NCBI GenBank assembly: GCA_009103225.1
Contig: RHPI01003599.1
Location: 202,411 to 266,410, forward strand
Length of the DNA: 64,000 bases
Origin: Chlorokybus atmophyticus
Lineage: Eukaryota; Streptophyta; Chlorokybophyceae; Chlorokybales; Chlorokybaceae
Direction: 5' to 3'
The notes below the pieces were generated by a model that saw nothing but the letters and a program-made list of their open reading frames with translations, did not search any database and was not told the origin of the DNA. The position numbers and the translations under genes are program-made. Shown in pieces: positions 58,601 through 64,000 of the stretch; position 1 is the first letter of the stretch; every line of letters begins with the position of its first letter.

Positions 58601-60851
58601 TGCTCCCGTCGCTAGTCCGCTCGTAGGTGAGATTGGAGGTTGGGCTCTAGCTGCTGAGGTCACCCTCGCCTATTGGAGAGAACGGGGTGGGCCTGCTTAT
58701 ACAGTTAGTCCACAGGTGAAAGTGTATGCAGAGTAGAGTGTTTGTGCTCTACTGCCAATCTCAATGCCGCTACCACTCACCACACTCATGCTTGTGTGTG
58801 CACTATGTAATGACAATGATAACAAATGCACAGGGATGTGTCCCCATATACAGACTGCACTGTTTGATGCAGAATGCAACGCACTCACTTAAGCAAAGAG
58901 GGTGACACTGTGAGTCAACAAGCCACTACTATAGGTAGTGCTGTTTACACAGTTCTTTGCACGAGCGGAGAATGTGTTACACTGTTAAGTGAAGTGAATG
59001 AGCAAGCAACACGTGGATACTATGCCCTAACTAATGCCAACAAACACACTGCAACCAGGCACACCAAGCTCACAGCAATGACAAGCACGATGCACACGAG
59101 TATGCACAGGCTCTCACACAGTGAAGGGGTTTCTTGGTAACCGGGATGGCGTGTTCGCAGTTCAAGTCAATTCACAAGCTCTTAGCTTTCTCACTCACAG
59201 TGTCACCAGCTGATCCGGTGAACACTGTGACTACTTATACAAGTCAAATCATGACTGTTCAAAACATAAGCTAACGGTTATATCGAGGCTATTTCCACAG
59301 CAATCGCCACTCGATATAGAACACAACTTATAACTGAACTCACAACTGAACAGCTACGCGCGGTGCCTATGTAGGCTATGTTCGTGAGCTACTCTGGAGT
59401 CATGACCTAGCTACTGGTTAGTGACGCGCGCGCGCTGGTAGGCTGGTAGGCTGGTAGGCCGGGCGATGGGTTCGATGTAGACATGCTCGATGAAGGCTGG
59501 TATGCGTGGGCACTAGGCATGACAAGTGTGCACGTGCGTGCATGCGCGCGTGCGTCACACACCGCTGGATGCAAGCGTGCGTGCACGGATCGTTGATAAC
59601 GATTTGTGAGTAGAGGATGAAGGGAAGAAGGAAGAGCACGCGGTTGTCAGTAGCTGCGCGTATGTGCATAGGTGTGTGCGTGTGCACTCGCACACATGGT
59701 CGCAAGCACACGCATGACAATGTGCATGCATTTATTCTAACAAGCATTCAATGATTCGGCAAGAGCAATACATACAGCGGTGTGAGTGCTTGTAGTCGTT
59801 CACACACATGAGTACTCACGAGCATTCATGAAGACCCAGAAGGGACATACATGCAATTTTGTTGCTTGCAAAGCGCATGGTGCATGTGAGTATGTGCGTG
59901 TGTGTGTTTCGGTTATTCAAGGGAAAGGGGAGAGCGATGGGTCATTAATGGTTGTGTGTACGTGCATAGGTGGGTACACGTGCATTGTTATAAAACTACA
60001 ACTAGTCATGACAACATGTAGTTGCTTCCACGAAATGTGGCAGTTTGAAGACGATTTCGTCCCTTCTTAACGAGCTAACAGCCACGTGGCAAATCATAAT
60101 TAAGCAAACTACTTTTATATGAATCAAATGGATCTCGCGGAAATAAGTTGTCTCTATTTTACATGCTACTCAATTGACTCACAATTCGTATGCAAATGCA
60201 CTGTGTATATGTACCAATATACGCACGGGGTGTGTAAGCCGCACATCCACATTATGTTGTATGAGCATCGTAGTTTTACACTAGCCTCCTATGTGTGTGG
60301 GCACATGCAAGATTGTTGTAGGCGCAACCACAATGTTGTGAAGTGGGTATGAATGAGCCATTTATAACTTGAGTAATGGATGCACACGACGATTCAATTT
60401 TCAATGGTAAATAGTCAACCCATAATATATGTTAACATTACATTGAATCCACCGCTTAATAATGGCTATGTGATGTTGCTTTGATGTAGCTAACGGCTTT
60501 ATATGTACATATAAGTTTCGTCCATACTTTGTAGCTTGATAGCACACATAATTTTTGCAATACCTGCTTTTCAACCTTGGTATAATTATGCTATCATGTT
60601 TTTACGGCAGATTTGCGAATTAATTGCTTTTAAAGCGCTGCTATGGCTCAAGATAATTACATCATTAACCAAAGGGCCGTCTGAGGCCTAGCACTTTATA
60701 TTACATTACACGATAACAACAACATGTCAGCTCAAGATAAATAGACATTGCACTCAAATGGGGACTACAAATAAACTATTTTTTGCATAAAACAAACACG
60801 TAAATAATGGCACGATTGTATACGGCGTGGGCATGAGCCCTTACAACAAAT
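58601..60851. other. No gene supported; 5' end of the Gypsy element uncertain
   Basis: On minus at 58917, TGGCTTGTTGACT recurs as in the 47685 junction, so an LTR edge may lie here, but the following bases differ. 59429-59460 has gctggtag repeated. 59500-59730 and 59780-59960 are TG/CA-rich. 60060-60850 is AT-rich and featureless. Confidence 0.4.
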
Positions 60852-61034
60852 CTAGCCTTCTTTAGGCTCATGCGCTGAGCCATGCTGCTGCTGGTTGAGC
60901 TGAGCATGTCGGCGAACACCTCTCATCAATGGCAACACCAACCCCTCCACGCAAAACAACTCCAGCTCCTTGATGGACGGAGACCAATTGCCTGCATACT
61001 TAGCGCTGAAGCTGAGCCCGCCGTTCGGAGCAGG
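60852..61034 (-). CDS. Candidate C-terminal exon of an unknown gene
   Basis: After an acceptor (cttatggcag), 60 codons to TAG: PAPNGGLSFSAKYAGNWSPS, then IKELELFCVEGLVLPLMRGV and a Gln/His-rich end. Earlier exons on minus may be 61281-61337 (LDSKQQLLPAVQLQ) and part of 61100-61200, but phases do not settle. No family recognised. Confidence 0.33.
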   Translation of the reverse strand, partial: PAPNGGLSFSAKYAGNWSPSIKELELFCVEGLVLPLMRGVRRHAQLNQQQHGSAHEPKEG

Positions 61035-61330
61035 CTGCCATAAGAATGCATTGAATTAAAAAGCTGTCAATGGATTGCATTGCTGTTTGATTAGGGTTTT
61101 CTCAGCAGGTCGCTGGCCTAGCAGCGGCGAAGGTCACTGGCGGCGGCGAGAGCTGGGAAAAGGTCAACAGAGCAAAGTTGCAGCCGGGTTGTTGAGTCTG
61201 CCTCAGAAGGTAAGTGTTTGCTATGCAGCCCAGTCTAACCACTAGATGTCCAATAGGTTGCAAACTTCTGTCGGTACCTTGCAATTGAACAGCTGGCAAT
61301 AATTGCTGCTTGCTGTCCAATTGCAAGGTG

Positions 61331-61558
61331 CGCTCTGTGGTTTATTTATTGCTGTGCAACCATGCTATTTTAGCAATCCCTAGACATCACATTTGTGTAA
61401 TAGTGTACAGCCCTATGTGCTATTCAAGGCCCACACAGCCGCTGTGCTCAGTGGTTTGTTGCTGTGCAGGCAGGCTACATATATTTCACTAGTACCTAAA
61501 CAGCACATGCGTGTAATTAGGTACAGCCATATGTGCTATTTGAAAGCCCACACAGCCG
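61331..61558. repeat. Diverged tandem duplication of about 112 bases
   Basis: Copy 1 61331-61441 and copy 2 61442-61558 share ctcnGTGGTTT, TTGCTGTGCA, the tgtgtaatnnngtacagcc word, ATGTGCTATT and CCCACACAGCCG. Confidence 0.85.
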
Positions 61559-62690
61559 AGACATGCCAGCTTCTTGCAAGGCTCTTATGAGCTGCGTTTT
61601 GGCACTGCTGCTGCGCGCATGTAGTAACCACATCATCTACGTCTAAGAGCCAGCATCATCTACCATAATTCACGTGTGCATGCCAGAGCTGTGCGCAAAA
61701 GACAACGCAAGCATGCAACCTTTCCATCGCGACAGCAAGCATGATGAAGTGTACTGCGCTTGCGATAGTTGTTAAGGGCTTCACCCGACACCAGTCAACG
61801 TGCGCACAAGTACTTAACATTTTTAGAAGTATGAACATGGTAAGCGTTGCTGCTGTTGCACTGCAGATTGTGCTAGCATCGTGTATGAAGTTGTGTTTAT
61901 ATGATCAGAATACAGCACTGGCACGCGTCGAACCTCCTTGAGATCCTCCTTGAGATTATGTGTAATGCAGTCCAACCGTGCCAGTGCTGGCGGTCAACAC
62001 CAACAGGTGCATCACCAGGTAAGGCAGCACTAAACTATCAAGTTATGAAATGTGACTGGTCCGAGCTAGCTAACTGTGCGACACACAATGTCATCGTGCG
62101 CGCGCACATTCTTTAATGGAACGACTGCATAAGTGCACAAAACACATGAACCCAAAGGTTTATACGTGCATGGCAAGCCACAATTGATCCTGACTGATCC
62201 TGATCCTCCTCCCTCTACGAGATGTGAAGTTATGAGGCAAGGTGTTCGTGAAGCTACCTTACGCGAGGCTCGCAAGCAATACAATGTGAGTGGGGCTGGT
62301 GCAGACACATCACTTGCCGGCGTTGATAAAGAGCGGCAAATCAATTCAGGTGTTGCCGATGCGAGCTTGCCTGTTTCTTACATGAGCTAGCAAAGAGAGG
62401 GTAGCAACAAATAACTAACTTGGAATGAGCAGTTTTGGAGGAGGCACCTAGTGATATAGGCGAGTGCAACGCTACGCATTTGCATGTACAATGAAGTCAT
62501 GCTAATAGCTGCCAGGACGTGGCGCATGCCAACATGTATGCAAACTGTTGTAGAGTTACCAGAGGACAACATGATTGGGTGACGTCAGGAGATCCAGCGC
62601 AGTGAGAGCCCCGTGTTTTAGATGCTGTATTTCATGCAAGCATGTATGTGCAGAGGTTCTAGCAAGTAGCCGCAGGCCACCATAGGCCCC
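61559..62690. other. No gene settled; weak exon candidate
   Basis: On plus, 62133-62387 is open: LILTDPDPPPSTRCEVMRQG, then VREATLREARKQY before a gtgagt donor at 62286. It could be a late exon, but no start, partner or family was found. Confidence 0.3.
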
Positions 62691-62886
62691 GCTCAACGAC
62701 ATGGCTTCACTTAGCCCCCAACGACCCCTCCGCCCTCTAACGGTATGCGCGCAGCCTCATGCTTCCACCCTCAGAGCTCTTGCTCAACGACATGACTTCG
62801 TTCAACCCCCAACGTTGGGGGTTAACGACCCCTCCGCCCTCGATGGCTCTGCACGCAGCCTCCTACCTTCCGCCCTCGCAGATCTT
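62691..62886. repeat. Tandem duplication with a perfect 20-bp palindrome
   Basis: Copies 62691-62781 and 62782-62886 share gctcaacgacatg.cttc, cgacccctccgccct and gcgcagcctc/cacgcagcctc. Copy 2 contains AACCCCCAACGTTGGGGGTT (62804-62823), a perfect palindrome absent from copy 1. Confidence 0.85.
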
Positions 62887-63642
62887 CAGCTCACACCGCC
62901 CCTATAGTTTCTGCCCTCCTGCGCTCCGCTCCATCCTGACCCGCAATAGCCAAGCTCTTTCTTGCCGTCCGCATCAGCCCTCACTTTTTACCCAACCCCT
63001 TCCGCCTTCAAGGCCCCAGCCGTCACCGTCCCTTTGCAACTTTAGCCAAGCCCGGCATTGCAATCTTCGTCGGCTCCGAGAGCTTAGCCGGGCCGTGCAT
63101 GTTCTGGTAATTCACAATGACAATGAAAACCAAAGTAGCTTGTTGCACATTCAGTTGCATCTGCGGAAATGGTAGGCATACAACCATTGCGTTGCATTCC
63201 GTGTTGCTATAGCTAAGCACACGGCACGTGCTGCTTTAGGGCCTAAAGTACAACCATTGCAACTGACAGTAATCATCACCATGCGCAAGGTGTGCGCACA
63301 TATTGATTAAGACGCATGTGTCTTAGTTTAAACATGCATGACCTTCAGCTGTATGCACAGCGGCATGTTGGCTGCAGACTCTTACAGTAACACTCACACC
63401 TCATGAAGCATTGTTGCATTGAGGTTAGGTAAGGTGCAAGCGTGAGATGTTGTTTAAGATGTAAACGACTTACACTACATGCATGCTACTAGTTCAGACG
63501 TTTTTAACTTGACATTAACTAACAATCACTGCACATAAGACGTCTTAAAAGGGCTAAATTTGGTTGTGAGCTCGTTGCATTTCTCGGCAAGAGGCAGAGC
63601 AACTCTCTCTTTGTCCTCCGGAGGGGAGTGGACATCTCCATC
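62887..63642. other. No gene supported
   Basis: 62890-63100 is C-rich with Ser/Pro-type frames and no domain. 63180-63540 is ordinary AT-mixed DNA. The promoter of the small secreted protein should lie just before 63643. Confidence 0.4.
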
Positions 63643-63918
63643 ATGGCTGTAAGGGCGCCTTCTTCCTCCCGTACAGCGCTGCTGCCGGTGGCGCTGCTCC
63701 TCTGCCTTGAAGATGCTGCTGTGATGGCTACGCCGATGGCAACCAATAGCGTCAAAGGCAGCCGCAAGCTGCTGCAGGCGCCGCCCTGCGACAAATCTCC
63801 CACATGTCCACCTGCACCTCCAAGCCCACCTAATGACTGCGAGGCTGATGATGTTGAAGGAACCCCTCATGCTCAACAAGTTGAAGCTCCTCCTATATAC
63901 AATTCCTGTGACTGCTAG
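63643..63918 (+). CDS. Small secreted protein, or first exon of a larger secreted protein
   Basis: 91 residues. A signal peptide (AVRAPSSSRTALLPVALLLC), then a spacer, SRKLLQ (a basic-LLQ site seen after the signal in many algal extracellular proteins), a Cys/Pro part (CDKSPTCPPAPPSPPNDC), an acidic stretch and the end NSCDC. The ATG at 63643 is chosen because it opens the signal peptide. The stop is TAG, but the bases there read TGCTA/gtgagg, a fair splice donor, so the gene may go on past the CT tract and the window edge. A broken paralog lies at 46217. Function unknown. Confidence 0.6.
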   Translation: MAVRAPSSSRTALLPVALLLCLEDAAVMATPMATNSVKGSRKLLQAPPCDKSPTCPPAPPSPPNDCEADDVEGTPHAQQVEAPPIYNSCDC

Positions 63919-63947
63919 TGAGGCAGACAAGCTTGGACCCACCCAAG

Positions 63948-63951
<4 letters not shown>

Positions 63952-64000
<49 letters not shown>
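63952..64000. repeat. (CT)n microsatellite running off the window
   Basis: Pure CT from 63952 to the last base, 34 bases after the small-protein frame, the same position as the CT tract after its paralog. Confidence 0.95.

Noticed and set aside
61111-61209. Plus-strand exon between cag and gtaagt
   Set aside because: It has good splice sites, but the opposite strand is equally open and neither frame shows a family; left unsettled.

Overview
This is draft nuclear DNA of a green alga, probably a core chlorophyte of the volvocine/chlorophycean type. Supporting signs are nuclear psbO with a plant-type bipartite lumen transit peptide, a nuclear mitochondrial cytochrome c1, a plant-type lumenal DEG8 protease, an extracellular glycosidase with an (S)P-repeat linker like those of algal cell-wall proteins, short GT-AG introns in almost every gene, and CA/TG-rich low-complexity DNA between genes. 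Exon limits were worked out by hand from open frames, splice sites, phase and family resemblance. Runs of N show assembly gaps at 10124-10268, 20816, 37170 and 46037. No species is claimed.

Layout, 1-31 kb: a plastid SLC17/ANTR-type anion transporter (minus, last exon off the left edge); a RING-coiled-coil-WD40 protein (plus); a secreted GH79-type glycosidase with a Pro-rich linker (minus); a gene with helicase-associated (HA)-type repeats (plus, incomplete model); a coiled-coil protein with a possible PD-(D/E)XK nuclease domain (minus), broken by an inverted duplication at an N; a ZNHIT2-like HIT zinc-finger gene (plus); one tRNA gene; then a long AT-rich repeat-containing stretch and psbO (plus).

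32-41 kb: a METTL7-like methyltransferase (minus) and DEG8 (plus) lie head to head across about 117 bp, and both products carry apparent twin-arginine lumen signals. Then come poly-C tracts, a hairpin, and CYC1 (minus).

41-64 kb is a mobile-element island: a decayed pogo/Tigger-like element, a hAT-like MITE (a second, inverted copy lies at 26.2 kb), a complete 505-bp TRIM with identical 89-bp LTRs and an intact 5-bp target duplication, a Harbinger-like MITE, and a large frame-broken Gypsy-type retroelement on the minus strand. The order of domains in the Gypsy element is gag, aspartic protease, C5 cytosine methyltransferase, reverse transcriptase, RNase H, integrase, PHD finger. A 2.0-kb Copia-derived element with intact LTRs and target duplication is nested in its gag region. 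Two related small secreted-protein loci (46.2 kb, broken, and 63.6 kb, intact) are each followed by a long CT tract.

The housekeeping genes serve photosystem II (psbO, DEG8), respiration (CYC1), plastid solute transport and assembly-chaperone function (ZNHIT2). The most unusual feature is the retroelement that carries both a DNA methyltransferase and a PHD chromatin reader.
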